The notes beneath the pieces were generated by a model. The model ran no database searches and was not told the origin of the DNA. It saw only the letters and a list, made by a program, of their open reading frames with translations. From NCBI GenBank assembly GCA_947493955.1, contig CANLSQ010000002.1, forward strand, positions 730,389 through 794,388: 64,000 nt of DNA, written 5' to 3'. This stretch comes from an uncultured Sphingomonadaceae bacterium (GTDB lineage: Bacteria; Pseudomonadota; Alphaproteobacteria; Sphingomonadales; Sphingomonadaceae). This document shows, one piece after another, positions 25,568-34,532 of the stretch (position 1 is the stretch's first letter; each line of letters opens with the position of its first letter). A program made the position numbers and the translations under genes.

Positions 25568-25763
25568 GAAGCCAACATAAACGTAGCATTAACAAAAAGG
25601 AATCAGTTTAAAAAAGTCTTTATTATTCAATTGCTTTACGGTATGTTACAAATAGACATTTGGAGGCTGAGGAGATTCCCGTTAGGGCGTGTTCATCTAT
25701 GGTTAATAAAGTTTTTAAGTTTTTACCGTAAATCGATCTGAGATCGGGGGCTCCAAATCGAAT

Positions 25764-26156
25764 ATGAGTATGAATAATTCAGTTGAACAGGATCTGGACC
25801 TGCTTGCCAATCTGACAGCAAGACTGCTTGGTACACCCGTTGCCTCTATCACTTTATACGAAGCTGATCATGACGAAGGAGGGTGTGCGGTACAGTCCGT
25901 CGCCCATGCTGCTATTTCCTGTGATGAAAGCTGGGCAGCCAGCAATCCTGCCGTCGATGTAAAGCAACTGGGCAGTCCCCGCAGCGCGATGACCCAGCAT
26001 CTTGGACTTTATGCGTCTGTGCCGATGCGTAACGGTGATGGTTCAACCATTGGTATGGTCGCCTGCGCCGGTGATGAAGCCAGAGAGTTAAGCGACCAGG
26101 AACTGGACGTGCTGAAAAATATTACAGCCATAGCCTCTGCGGTCATCCACGCCTGA
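25764..26156 (+). CDS. Small GAF-like domain protein
   Basis: A 130-residue protein that resembles a lone GAF domain: VEQDLDLLANLTARLLGTPVASITL at the start, then SAMTQHLGLYASVPMRNGDGSTIGMVACAGDEARELSDQELDVL, the end of a GAF fold. GAF domains bind small ligands or haem; no output domain is attached, so a partner is needed if it signals. Upstream (25699-25714) is TTAA-N8-TTAA, close to a CtrA box but with the wrong spacing. Cysteines in GGCAV and ISCDE are the only conserved-looking reactive residues. Assignment is by pattern only. Confidence 0.6.
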   Translation: MSMNNSVEQDLDLLANLTARLLGTPVASITLYEADHDEGGCAVQSVAHAAISCDESWAASNPAVDVKQLGSPRSAMTQHLGLYASVPMRNGDGSTIGMVACAGDEARELSDQELDVLKNITAIASAVIHA

Positions 26157-26211
26157 TTTGTTAACTTTTTTGTTTAATTTTGCACGCCGCCAAATTAACG
26201 GTTCAGTGGCC

Positions 26212-26505
26212 TCACGCGTCGATATCGGTGGATTGCAGGGCGGCCTTGCCGCGTGCCGTGATCATTGTATCTAGAAAGCGCGGCCCGGAAGCATGGCCCG
26301 TCAGAAATGCCTCATATAAAATCATACCATTGTCGCTTAATGTTTGAACCGCATCGACGAACATCGCAGGATTGCTGCTAGCTTCCTGTGACTCAATCAC
26401 ATCCGGAGTCATGGTAGCAGCCGATGGCCAAGCTTGATTGAGCGATCCAAGAACATAGCGTTCCGTCTCGGACAAATGTGCTTCGGGGGAGTAAGCAGGT
26501 GTCAT
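26212..26505 (-). CDS. Hypothetical protein, 97 residues
   Basis: A small soluble protein (LSETERYVLGSLNQAW at the start, FVDAVQTLSDNGMILYEAFL in the middle, ITARGKAALQSTDIDA at the end). The last part resembles the wing of a winged-helix domain, but no complete helix-turn-helix is visible. I do not recognise a family. It is convergent with the GAF-like gene and a perfect CtrA-type box lies 76-91 bases upstream of its start, which favours a real, possibly cell-cycle-regulated gene. Confidence 0.5.
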   Translation of the reverse strand: MTPAYSPEAHLSETERYVLGSLNQAWPSAATMTPDVIESQEASSNPAMFVDAVQTLSDNGMILYEAFLTGHASGPRFLDTMITARGKAALQSTDIDA

Positions 26506-26580
26506 TTTCTATCGCAGACCAGATCAAATTAAGTATGCCCCACTCGCTTTGATTGCGTTAACCTTTATTAAACTAAAAAG

Positions 26581-26596
26581 TTAAAAAAGTGTTAAC
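26581..26596. promoter_or_regulatory. CtrA-type box TTAA-N7-TTAAC
   Basis: TTAA (26581-26584), seven bases, TTAAC (26592-26596) is an exact match to the alphaproteobacterial CtrA consensus. It lies between the 97-residue hypothetical gene (minus, start 26505) and the nitroreductase gene (plus, start 26889). Confidence 0.5.
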
Positions 26597-26849
26597 AGCC
26601 GGTCACCACTCGTTCCACTTTTCGACCCTTTTCAGGCCATTTGAATATAGCCTAAAGCCAGGTTTAAGCTGGCCTTGAGGGGTGCTTATGCCTTAAAGAT
26701 TTTCGGTGCCCCGATGATACCAAAGACAGTTGTTCTGCCCTTAACACCAGACGAGTTGAATCACGCGATCTGCCCTATGGGTAATTTGCCCAGAGAAATA
26801 TAACCATGGTTTTCCGTTGCGTTGGCGTTGACATTTACACTGTATAAAC

Positions 26850-26861
26850 ATAGATATCTAT
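26850..26861. promoter_or_regulatory. Candidate MarR operator overlapping a promoter
   Basis: ATAGATATCTAT is a perfect 12-bp palindrome 28 bases before the nitroreductase start. A TTGACA hexamer at 26828-26833 is 17 bases ahead of TAGATA (26851), a weak -10, so the palindrome would cover the -10. The downstream MarR gene is the likely binder. Confidence 0.5.
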
Positions 26862-26888
26862 ATATTAGATGAATATGGAGATTCGGAT

Positions 26889-28052
26889 ATGGTTTCGCGC
26901 AGACAGGTTCTGGTAACCGGTGGTGCATCGCTTGTGCTGCTCGGTGGCGGTTTTGGTGCTTATGTCGGCACACGCTCAATTGCCAAGGCGCAGAAGCCCT
27001 GGACACAGGCAACAACGGGTTTTGGAGATCCGCGGCTTGATGCACTGGCTTATGCTATTCTGGCACCCAATCCCCACAATCGTCAGCCCTGGCAGGTAAG
27101 GCTGGTGGGCGATGACAGTTTCACGCTCTACTGCGATCTCGACAAACGTCTGCCCCATACCGACCCACCCAATCGTCAGATCACCATCGGCTTCGGTACA
27201 TTTCTGGAATTGTTTCGGCAGGCGGCGACCGAAAAAGGCTATCGAGCAGAAATCATGTCTTTCCCTGAAGGCGAACCTGAGCCGGTTCTCGACGGCCGTC
27301 CCATAGCATCGGTAAAAATAATCAAGGATCCATCGGTTCCGCGCGATCCGCTATTCGGCACAATACTGAACCGCCGTAGCACCAAGGAAGCTTTTTCGCC
27401 GCGCAGTGTTGACGACGCGACATTCGCCAAGTTGCAGGATATGGCCTTTGCGGGGCAATCGGAACCGCTGATATCCCTCGAAGCAACCAGCGATGCGGAG
27501 CGGGTCGCCAGATTGCGGGAGCTTAACTGGCAGGCCTGGTCGGTGGAATATGATGTGGCACGCACCCAAAAAGAGAGCGTTGATCTGATGCGGATTGGCG
27601 CGGCCGAAGTAAATGCCAACCCGGACGGAATCGATATGAGTGGACCGATGATGGAGGCGTTGCGGCTGGGCGGCGTTGTCTCACGTGAAGAGCTCGCGAC
27701 AAAAGGGTCGACCGCTTATGAATCCGGGATTTCCATGTACAAGGGGATACTGGACAATACGAGCAGCTTCGGCTGGTTGATCTCGCCAGACAACAGTCGG
27801 AGGGCACAATTGCAGTCCGGTGCGGCCTGGGTACGGATCAATCAGGCTGCGACTGCCCTGGGTCTGGCGATGCATCCGGTCAGCCAGATATTACAGGAGT
27901 TTCCGGAAATGGCTGATCTGTATGATCAATATCATGACTATCTTGAGGTAGCGGTGCCCGCGAGGGTTCAGGGCTTTTTCCGTTTCGGTTATGCGTCTTC
28001 GCCTGCACCGTCACCCAGATGGCCGGTAGAATCGTTCATCCTGAACGTCTAA
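26889..28052 (+). CDS. Acg-like nitroreductase-fold protein with Tat signal
   Basis: A 387-residue protein. The N-terminus VSRRQVLVTGGASLVLLGGGF carries a twin-arginine motif and a hydrophobic stretch. The body resembles the Acg subgroup of the nitroreductase superfamily: LDALAYAILAPNPHNRQPWQV, ILNRRSTKEAF, GTFLELFRQAA and LQSGAAWVRINQAATALGLAMHP. Acg of Mycobacterium is thought to sequester flavin rather than reduce substrates; catalytic activity here is untested. Tat export with FMN bound would make it periplasmic or membrane-anchored. It is followed after eight bases by a MarR gene and probably regulated by it through the palindrome at 26850. Confidence 0.82.
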   Translation: MVSRRQVLVTGGASLVLLGGGFGAYVGTRSIAKAQKPWTQATTGFGDPRLDALAYAILAPNPHNRQPWQVRLVGDDSFTLYCDLDKRLPHTDPPNRQITIGFGTFLELFRQAATEKGYRAEIMSFPEGEPEPVLDGRPIASVKIIKDPSVPRDPLFGTILNRRSTKEAFSPRSVDDATFAKLQDMAFAGQSEPLISLEATSDAERVARLRELNWQAWSVEYDVARTQKESVDLMRIGAAEVNANPDGIDMSGPMMEALRLGGVVSREELATKGSTAYESGISMYKGILDNTSSFGWLISPDNSRRAQLQSGAAWVRINQAATALGLAMHPVSQILQEFPEMADLYDQYHDYLEVAVPARVQGFFRFGYASSPAPSPRWPVESFILNV

Positions 28053-28060
28053 AGGGAATT

Positions 28061-28534
28061 ATGACCGAAGATGTACAAGCCAAGCCAGCGGGACTGAAAG
28101 GCGACCCGATTGAATTTGCGGTGATGACCGAGATCGGAATCATCAACCAGCTTGCCGATAACCTGTTTCAGGCTCATTTGCCCAAGGGGATGACAGTGGC
28201 ACAATTTTCGGTGCTTAACCATCTCCTGCGTCTGGATGTGCAGGAGACCATCAGCGAGCTTGCCGGCGCGATGCAGGTCGCCCAGCCAACTATGTCATCA
28301 ACCGTCCGCAAATTGGAGGACAAAGGTCTGGTGGAGCTCATCCACGAACCCAATGACCGCCGGATCAGACGGGTCGCTGTAACAGCCACTGGCGCGCAGC
28401 TCAGAAATGACGCGGTTGCGGCCCTCGCACCCATGGCGGATATCTTGCGCGCGAATATTCCGGAAACGGATTGGGAGGCGCTATTGCCGCATCTGCATCG
28501 TATCAGAGTGTTTCTGGATCAGTTGCGAGATTGA
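28061..28534 (+). CDS. MarR family transcriptional regulator
   Basis: A 157-residue winged-helix regulator. The recognition region is ETISELAGAMQVAQPTMSSTVRKLEDKGLV and the wing EPNDRRIRRVAVTATG, both typical. ATG 28061 has AAAGGGA just upstream; the longer frame from 28019 overlaps the preceding gene. MarR proteins bind palindromes and respond to phenolics or oxidants. Its position after the Acg-like nitroreductase suggests autoregulation of that two-gene operon. Confidence 0.88.
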   Translation: MTEDVQAKPAGLKGDPIEFAVMTEIGIINQLADNLFQAHLPKGMTVAQFSVLNHLLRLDVQETISELAGAMQVAQPTMSSTVRKLEDKGLVELIHEPNDRRIRRVAVTATGAQLRNDAVAALAPMADILRANIPETDWEALLPHLHRIRVFLDQLRD

Positions 28535-28577
28535 TCTTTATCTTCCCAACCAAATGCAAAATGATTGGAGCAGTTTC

Positions 28578-29483
28578 TTAGACATTCAGTTTGGAAAGCT
28601 CTTTCACCATAAAATCAATAAACGCGCGAACATGGGGGGCGATTAGCTTACGGGAGGGGAAAGTAATAGAAACAGGGACGGACCGCGCATAGTAGGACGG
28701 CAGGATCCGTTTGAGAGATAACGGTTCGGTCGATCGGTCAAGCAATATATCGGGTAGAACAGCGATCATCTCGTCCGACCTTGCCAGTGCCATCAGCAGC
28801 CAAGGGTTCATGGCGATCAATCTCGGTTGTAGATCGATCGTATGATTTTCGCCGGTCTTGTCAGTAAGGATCAGCGATGGCGCGCTACGCATGCCGTGAT
28901 GGAGAAGCGCTAGCGGTTTGTCGGCAAGGGTCTCGATGTCCTCAATCGGTCCGAGAATGCGAAGCGTGCTTTCTGAAGCATAGAGGCTCGCCGTCACCAA
29001 GCCGATATTCTTTGAAATCAGGCTTTCGTCCTGCGACGGGCCCACACGCAGGCCGACATCAAAACCTTCGGTAATGAAGTCGACCGCTCTGTCCGAAAGA
29101 TCTATGCTGAGATTAACCTCCGGATAGGCTTTGAGGAACGATCCGATGGCCGGTGCCAGCAAAGCCTGGCCCAGAATTGTTGGGGCAGTGACCTTCAGAT
29201 CTCCGGCTATGCGTTGGGAACTGCGCGCCAATATCGTTTCCACGCTCTCTGCTTCCTCAACCATCCGCCGGGCATGGTCCAGGATCGCAAGAACAGCCTC
29301 GGTTGTATTCACGGCCCTGCTGCTTCGCGTGAACAGTTTGACACCAGCCCGCTCCTCCATCTTCTGCAAGCGCCGACTGAAGGACGCAGCCGGCATATGC
29401 AATGATGCGGCCGCCGCCCTGAAATTAAGATGCCGCTCAAGCGCGATCAGCACTTGGGCATCAATGATTTCTGAAATAATCAT
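28578..29483 (-). CDS. LysR family transcriptional regulator
   Basis: A 301-residue LysR-type regulator: N-terminal helix-turn-helix (LERHLNFRAAAASLHMPAASFSRRLQKMEERAGVKLFTRSSR) and a periplasmic-binding-protein-like effector domain (LKVTAPTILGQALLAP, DFITEGFDVGLRVGPSQ). It is divergent from the isochorismatase-like gene and probably controls it, as is usual for this arrangement. I could not settle on a T-N11-A box in the 136-base space. The effector is unknown. Confidence 0.9.
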   Translation of the reverse strand: MIISEIIDAQVLIALERHLNFRAAAASLHMPAASFSRRLQKMEERAGVKLFTRSSRAVNTTEAVLAILDHARRMVEEAESVETILARSSQRIAGDLKVTAPTILGQALLAPAIGSFLKAYPEVNLSIDLSDRAVDFITEGFDVGLRVGPSQDESLISKNIGLVTASLYASESTLRILGPIEDIETLADKPLALLHHGMRSAPSLILTDKTGENHTIDLQPRLIAMNPWLLMALARSDEMIAVLPDILLDRSTEPLSLKRILPSYYARSVPVSITFPSRKLIAPHVRAFIDFMVKELSKLNV

Positions 29484-29619
29484 ACCGGTTTCAACAATGC
29501 TGCGATCTAAATCTGTTCATGGATTTTCCGCTGTCTGAGGGTCAATATTTCATGTGGATATAGGGCCTTGGCGCCCAATAACCAATGCCGATGAAATCAT
29601 GAAATGGAGAATATTCATA

Positions 29620-30291
29620 ATGACCCTTCCAACTTCCGAACTCACACCTGACAATTGTGCCTTTCTCATGATTGACCATCAAGTCGGGCTATTCCAGTTC
29701 TTAACCTCGATCGAGCCGCTACGTCTGAAGAATAACATTCTTGGCCATGCGAAGACGGCAAAGGCATTTGATATCCCGGTCATTATGGGGACAAGCTGGC
29801 CGCTTGGACCCAATGGCCCGACGATGCCCGAACTGGTCGAAATATTTCCAGATGTTGAAATCATTGATCGACCCTTTGTAAATTTCTGGAGCGACGAAAC
29901 CTCTCGGAAAGCAGTTGAGGCAACCGGGCGCAAGAAACTCGTTATTTCCGGTCTTGCCACTGAGGTCTGCGCGGCTTTCCCTGCGATCTCGGCGCTCCGT
30001 GAAGGCTATGAAGTTTATGTTGTCATTGATGCCTGCGCCGATTTCAACAAAGAGATTACCGAGATCACGACGCAGCGCCTTGCTGCGGCCGGGGCTATAG
30101 TGACAACCTGGGTGGCGGTACTGGCTGAACTATGCGCCAATACACAAGTCAATGGTGCCCATATTGGTACGTTGCTCGCCCATCATATGCCGCAATATTA
30201 TGCCGCTATGAACAATTTCCTCGCGACAGCAGAGCATGCCGATGAAGTTGCCAAAGTGGTTGGATTGACCGGCATTCCTCCGATACAATAG
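29620..30291 (+). CDS. Isochorismatase-like cysteine hydrolase (YcaC-like)
   Basis: A 223-residue cysteine hydrolase: catalytic Asp in AFLMIDHQVGLF (D19) and nucleophilic Cys in ISGLATEVCAAF (about C117). The segment MGTSWPLGPNGPTMPEL and the C-terminal VAVLAELCAN resemble YcaC-type proteins of unknown substrate. ATG 29620 follows GGAGA with good spacing; a longer frame from 29554 lacks a ribosome site. It is divergent from the LysR gene and terminated by a strong hairpin. Confidence 0.87.
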   Translation: MTLPTSELTPDNCAFLMIDHQVGLFQFLTSIEPLRLKNNILGHAKTAKAFDIPVIMGTSWPLGPNGPTMPELVEIFPDVEIIDRPFVNFWSDETSRKAVEATGRKKLVISGLATEVCAAFPAISALREGYEVYVVIDACADFNKEITEITTQRLAAAGAIVTTWVAVLAELCANTQVNGAHIGTLLAHHMPQYYAAMNNFLATAEHADEVAKVVGLTGIPPIQ

Positions 30292-30310
30292 TGACCGCTA
30301 GATACTAAAA

Positions 30311-30345
30311 GCCGTTCGGCAGCCATTGCGATGCTGCCGAACGGC
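30311..30345. terminator. Perfect 13-bp hairpin between convergent genes
   Basis: GCCGTTCGGCAGC (30311-30323) pairs completely with 30333-30345 over a nine-base loop. It is flanked by AAAA on the left and CAAATTT on the right, so it can serve as a bidirectional terminator for the isochorismatase-like gene and the DUF885 gene. Confidence 0.75.
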
Positions 30346-30379
30346 CAAATTTGGTTGAGCCTCGGAGTGGAGCGAGACC

Positions 30380-32215
30380 TTAGCTCTGCGTCGCAATCCA
30401 GTCGTCGATCTTCTTCTCCAGAACCGTCATCGGTAATGAGCCAGTATTCAGCACCTGATCATGAAACTCGCGCGGGTCGAATTTCTCGCCGAGACTGTCC
30501 TCGGCCTTTTTCTTCAGCCGCTGGATGGTCAGCGCACCGATCTTGTAAGCCAAAGCCTGAGACGGGATCGCAATATAGCGTTCGACTTCGGCGGTGGCGT
30601 CGGTTTCACCCATGCTGCTATTGTCTAGCATATATTGGATAGCCTGTTCGCGCGTCCATTTCTTGCTGTGCAGACCAGTATCCACGACCAGCCGCATGGC
30701 GCGGAGCATCTCGTCGTCCAGATGACCGAAACGCTGATAGGGATCATCGAACATGCCCATCGGGAAGCCGAGTTTTTCGGAATAAAGTGCCCAACCTTCG
30801 ACAAAAGCAGTATTGCCGCCAAAGCGCATGAAATTGGGCAGATCTTCGTTTTCCTGCGCCAGTGAAATCTGGAAATGGTGACCGGGTGCGCCTTCATGCA
30901 GGTACAGGGTCGTCATGCCGGATGTGTTGCGTGATGGCAGGTCATAGGCGTTGAAATAGAAGACGCCGGGACGTGAACCGTCGGGAGTACCGCTCTGATA
31001 AGAACCGCCTGCCTGGAATTTTTCAATCGACTCGTCATAGGGACGAATTTCCAGTGGTGATTTTGGCAGTACCTTGAACTGGGTCGAGATAACCTTGTCG
31101 ACTTCCTTGCCAAGGTCATAATATCCCTGTGTCAGCGCTTCGCGGGATTCCGGATGGAATTTGGGATCGGTGCGCAGATGGGTGAAGAACTCTGACAATG
31201 TGCCCTCAAAGCCCACTTCGTCCTTGATCGCTTCCATCTCCGTCTTGATCCGGGCGACTTCGCTGACGCCGAGATTATGGATATAATCGGCCTCAAGAGG
31301 CAGGGTGGTCGTGCCCTCGATCAGATGCTTGTACATCACATCGCCGCCCTTCATGTAGGACAGGCCGACACCTTCGCGGGCGACCGGCAGATATTCGTTT
31401 TTCAGGAAATCATGCAGAGTCTGATAAGATGCGAAGATTTTTTTTGTCATCGCTTCATATTCTGCGGTTAGGCGGGTTTTGTCGGCATCGCTGAAATCTT
31501 CTGGAAAGGCCTTGGTCGGCGCCATGAATGGGCTACCATCGAGGCCCAGCCCGATTTGGGTTGCGAGCTGCTCGACTACATTGCCCACGGTCAGCTTGGT
31601 TTCAACCACCCCGCTGTCCATACCCTGACGGAACCGGCCAACCGAACGGTCAATGAGCGTAATAAACTCTGCATGGCGCTTCAGGTTGTCTTCGTAGTTT
31701 TTGACGGTCTTAAACGGAGCCGCACCCTTGCCGGACGCAAAGGTCGGGTAGAAGGTGTGAAAGCCGCTAAAATGATTAAGCGGACGGACGACGGTCAAGT
31801 CCATAATTTCCTTCGACATGCCTTTGATAGCCTGTTTCTTGTCCCGCATGAACACGTCATAGGCAATCTTGTCGGTGACACTCAGCTTGCTGCGGTCAAT
31901 GGCCATGAGTGCTGCCAGTTCGCTTTCTTCAGCTGCCAGTTCGGCAGCAAAATATTCGTCACTGATATAGTCGCCGAGGCGGTCGGCATAGCGTTCATCG
32001 CCGCGGAATAGGGCACCGATCGGATTGCGCCGCAAACTGTCTTCATCACTCTTGGCGAACAGGGCCTTTAGCGTTTCGCTCTCGCTCATCGCCGGTTTGG
32101 CGGCGTCCTCTTGGACCGCGGCGGCGCTGGTTGCGGACAGGCTGTTTGCATGGGCTGCCGAAGCGGCGGCGATCAGGCTGGCACTGGCCAGCAGCGCGAG
32201 AGTTTTATGGATCAT
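30380..32215 (-). CDS. DUF885 secreted metallopeptidase-like protein
   Basis: A 611-residue protein with a Sec signal (MIHKTLALLASASLIAAASA, mature from about residue 24). The DUF885 zinc motif is LHEGAPGHHFQIS (about 440-452), an HExxGHH-like variant of HExxH, with a distant Glu expected as third ligand in TAFVEGWALYSE. DUF885 proteins are predicted carboxypeptidase-like M32/M3 relatives; a few are reported as peptidases. Export suggests periplasmic peptide degradation. A copy of the motif seen before urcA and the LytS-type kinase lies 67-83 bases upstream of its start. Confidence 0.87.
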   Translation of the reverse strand: MIHKTLALLASASLIAAASAAHANSLSATSAAAVQEDAAKPAMSESETLKALFAKSDEDSLRRNPIGALFRGDERYADRLGDYISDEYFAAELAAEESELAALMAIDRSKLSVTDKIAYDVFMRDKKQAIKGMSKEIMDLTVVRPLNHFSGFHTFYPTFASGKGAAPFKTVKNYEDNLKRHAEFITLIDRSVGRFRQGMDSGVVETKLTVGNVVEQLATQIGLGLDGSPFMAPTKAFPEDFSDADKTRLTAEYEAMTKKIFASYQTLHDFLKNEYLPVAREGVGLSYMKGGDVMYKHLIEGTTTLPLEADYIHNLGVSEVARIKTEMEAIKDEVGFEGTLSEFFTHLRTDPKFHPESREALTQGYYDLGKEVDKVISTQFKVLPKSPLEIRPYDESIEKFQAGGSYQSGTPDGSRPGVFYFNAYDLPSRNTSGMTTLYLHEGAPGHHFQISLAQENEDLPNFMRFGGNTAFVEGWALYSEKLGFPMGMFDDPYQRFGHLDDEMLRAMRLVVDTGLHSKKWTREQAIQYMLDNSSMGETDATAEVERYIAIPSQALAYKIGALTIQRLKKKAEDSLGEKFDPREFHDQVLNTGSLPMTVLEKKIDDWIATQS

Positions 32216-32281
32216 GATATTTCCCTAGTTTGTGCTGTTGTGCACGGCTAACACAGCTTGGTTTCACCTGCAACGATTGCT

Positions 32282-32298
32282 GATGTCGTTCGTCGAAG
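32282..32298. promoter_or_regulatory. Candidate LytTR site C, upstream of DUF885 gene
   Basis: GATGTCGTTCGTCGAAG matches 16 of 17 bases of the sequence at 39455-39471 upstream of urcA. A second GTCGTTGGTC follows at 32306-32314. The partner half-site 21 bases upstream is degenerate, so this copy is weaker than the other two. Confidence 0.45.
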
Positions 32299-32362
32299 GG
32301 AGTCGGTCGTTGGTCAGCGAAAATCGGCTCGCTATCGCCGTGATATTTGGTGATATATCCGT

Positions 32363-33082
32363 TTAGTGTTTCCAGCGACCCTTCCACCGGTTGAGACGAA
32401 ACCATTTGGTGATGATATATTTGGTGCCCTTGATCACGGGCGCGCCGGCATGCAGCGTGTTGAGATTGGGCCTGCCATCCAGTCCCATATTGTTCCAGAC
32501 AAGCAGCATCCCCTTACGCGGCTCGACCTGATATTCGAGCTGGGGAAAAGCGGTCGCGCCGCCTTCTTCGGGCTCATTCAGATAAGCCATGGCGGTCCAG
32601 CTGCGCTGCCCCCCGTTATTTGCCTCCACCTTGGTCCAGTAATCCTCGGTCTCATGGAAGAAGTCGTGATGATCCTTGAATTCCTGACCAACCTCGTAAC
32701 GCTGTCCCTGCAAGATTTCGCTATGCGAATTCTCCAAGCCCATCAGGTCGCAGATGGATTGCTCAATGCGCTGAATATCCTTGTCATGGGCGCTGACATT
32801 GCAACTGTAGCTGGTCCGGTATCCATCGCGCTCGGTGCCGGTATAGAGGCTGGAGGGAACGGCCTGGGCATCGATCATTTTGATCAGCAGATCACAATCC
32901 TTGTCGGTGAGAAAATTCTGACATACGAATAGTTGCGCGTGGGGACTTTCCAACCACTGTACATGCGGATGGGCGTTCAACCGGTCTGTTACCGAACGCG
33001 TAATTTCGGCGAGGCGCTTGGGACTGTTGTTCCGGTTTGCTTTGGTCCTGGTAGCGGAAACTTTGGAGACGGACGCGTTCAT
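32363..33082 (-). CDS. 2-oxoglutarate/Fe(II) oxygenase, prolyl 4-hydroxylase-like
   Basis: A 239-residue double-stranded beta-helix oxygenase. The iron triad is H138-x-D140 (KDHHDFF) and H211 (NTLHAG); K221 in GTKYIITKWFR should bind 2-oxoglutarate. AMAYLNEPEEGGATAFPQL is a strong prolyl-4-hydroxylase signature. Bacterial relatives hydroxylate proline residues in proteins or free amino acids; the substrate is unknown. It starts five bases after the stop of the secreted amidohydrolase gene, so both are on one mRNA. No signal peptide is present, so it acts in the cytosol. Confidence 0.88.
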   Translation of the reverse strand: MNASVSKVSATRTKANRNNSPKRLAEITRSVTDRLNAHPHVQWLESPHAQLFVCQNFLTDKDCDLLIKMIDAQAVPSSLYTGTERDGYRTSYSCNVSAHDKDIQRIEQSICDLMGLENSHSEILQGQRYEVGQEFKDHHDFFHETEDYWTKVEANNGGQRSWTAMAYLNEPEEGGATAFPQLEYQVEPRKGMLLVWNNMGLDGRPNLNTLHAGAPVIKGTKYIITKWFRLNRWKGRWKH

Positions 33083-33087
33083 GTGTC

Positions 33088-34401
33088 TCAGTCAATCACT
33101 CTGCCGCGAACCATCACCCAGTCAATCTTTTCCAGCACCGTAACTTCCTCAAGTGGGTTGCCGTCAAAGGCGATCAGGTCAGCGGAATATCCCGGTGCGA
33201 TCCGACCAATTTGTTCCTCCATACCCAGTACTTCGGCAGCCAACGTGGTCGCGCTTATGACGGCCTCGCGCGGTGTGAGGCCGTGGCGAACCATCAGGGC
33301 AAATTCCTCAGCATTGCGGCCATGATCAAAGACTCCGGCATCCGTGCCAAAGGCCACAGGCACGCCCATGTCTTTCGCCATAGTCACGGCTTTGCCGACG
33401 CTGCCCAAAGTTTCGCGAATCTTGTTCTCGACAACCGGCGTATAAATGCCTTTGCCGAGCCCTTCGCTCACTCCCTGAAAGGCCATCAGGGTCGGGACCA
33501 GCGCGGAACCGCTGGCTTTCATGGCCTTGAGCGCAGCCTCATCTGCAAAAGTGCCATGGTCGATCGTATCAATACCGGCACGGGCCGCGGCCTCAATACC
33601 GCGCGCTCCGTGCGCATGGGCCATAACTTTCAGTCCAAGTGAATGGGCGGTATCGGCAATGGAAGTCATCTCCGCATCGGTAAAATGCGCTTCCAGGCCG
33701 CGGCCCTGCTGAGACAGCACACCGCCGGTAGCGGTAATCTTGATAATATCGGAACCGGCGCGGGAGGCCTTGCGGACTTTCTCCGCGCACTCCACCGGTC
33801 CCGTGCAGCTATAGCCGCTGGCCAGGGCATCGTTGATATCTTCCTTGAAGCCCGTGGTGTCGCCATGGCCGCCGACAATGGCCAGTGCCGGTCCTGCGGC
33901 AATGATGCGTGGCCCCGGTATTACACCCTCGGCTGTCCCCTTGCGCAGGGAGAAAGCGGAATATTGCGATGAGCCTGCCTCGCGAACGGTTGTGAAGCCG
34001 GCCTTGGCAGTCAAAAGGGCATTTTTGGCACCAACAACGACGCCCCATTCAGTAGGTTCAGTGGCCTGTTTCCAAAAATCGCCGCCGGGATCACCGGTAA
34101 GATGGACATGCAGGTCAATCAGGCCCGGCATGACGGTCTTGTCCGACATATCGATGATCGTGACAATATCTGTCGCTGCATAAGGTATAGTGGATCCTGC
34201 GTCGACTTTGGTAATTTTGCCTTCGCGCACGGTGATGATGGCCGGACCGGTTGCGCCTTTTGCCGGATCAGCGATAAGGTTGCCGACTTGGATGAACGTG
34301 ACATGATCCTCTGTCGGCACGTTTTCATCAGCAGGCGCATTAACGGCAAAAGCGGGGGCTGCGAGGCCCAATGCCAGCATTGCAAGCAGGTACCGGATCA
34401 T
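33088..34401 (-). CDS. Secreted metal-dependent amidohydrolase
   Basis: A 437-residue amidohydrolase-superfamily protein with a Sec signal (MIRYLLAMLALGLAAPAFA). Metal ligands: LIDLHVHLTGDPG (HxH, about 98-100), MAHAHGARGI (about 258-260), TIDHGTF and the Asp in AFGTDAGVFDHG (about 353). This pattern is found in imidazolonepropionase-like and prolidase-like (Sgx9260-type) enzymes that hydrolyse dipeptides with C-terminal hydrophobic or cyclic residues. Together with DUF885 nearby it may degrade peptides in the periplasm (inference). Confidence 0.87.
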   Translation of the reverse strand: MIRYLLAMLALGLAAPAFAVNAPADENVPTEDHVTFIQVGNLIADPAKGATGPAIITVREGKITKVDAGSTIPYAATDIVTIIDMSDKTVMPGLIDLHVHLTGDPGGDFWKQATEPTEWGVVVGAKNALLTAKAGFTTVREAGSSQYSAFSLRKGTAEGVIPGPRIIAAGPALAIVGGHGDTTGFKEDINDALASGYSCTGPVECAEKVRKASRAGSDIIKITATGGVLSQQGRGLEAHFTDAEMTSIADTAHSLGLKVMAHAHGARGIEAAARAGIDTIDHGTFADEAALKAMKASGSALVPTLMAFQGVSEGLGKGIYTPVVENKIRETLGSVGKAVTMAKDMGVPVAFGTDAGVFDHGRNAEEFALMVRHGLTPREAVISATTLAAEVLGMEEQIGRIAPGYSADLIAFDGNPLEEVTVLEKIDWVMVRGRVID

Positions 34402-34476
34402 ATCTCAATTTTCCTCAACTATCTTTTAGCTTGTGTGCGCCGGACAGCAGACTGTTTCAAGAGGGAAAATGGAACA

Positions 34477-34506
34477 AGGCCCGCAATCATTGCTGATCAC
34501 GGGCCT
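34477..34506 (-). terminator. Hairpin after the RcnB-like gene
   Basis: AGGCCCG (34477-34483) pairs with CGGGCCT (34500-34506) around a 16-base loop. On the minus strand it follows the RcnB-like stop by about 26 bases and is followed by TTGTTCCATTTT, a poor but T-rich tail. Confidence 0.5.
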
Positions 34507-34532
34507 CGCCTAAGGAATATGATTTTTATAAC

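Larger units (their letters stand above)
26506..26888. other. Intergenic region with regulatory signals
   Basis: This 383-base stretch has no convincing gene. It contains a perfect CtrA-type box (26581), a second TTAA pair with 6-base spacing (26558-26571), a TTGACA hexamer at 26828 and a palindrome at 26850. A 29-codon frame at 26714-26803 has no support. Confidence 0.7.

Noticed and set aside
26714..26803. A 29-codon frame before the nitroreductase gene
   Set aside because: No ribosome-binding site, no similarity to any family, and codon use is uninformative at this length.
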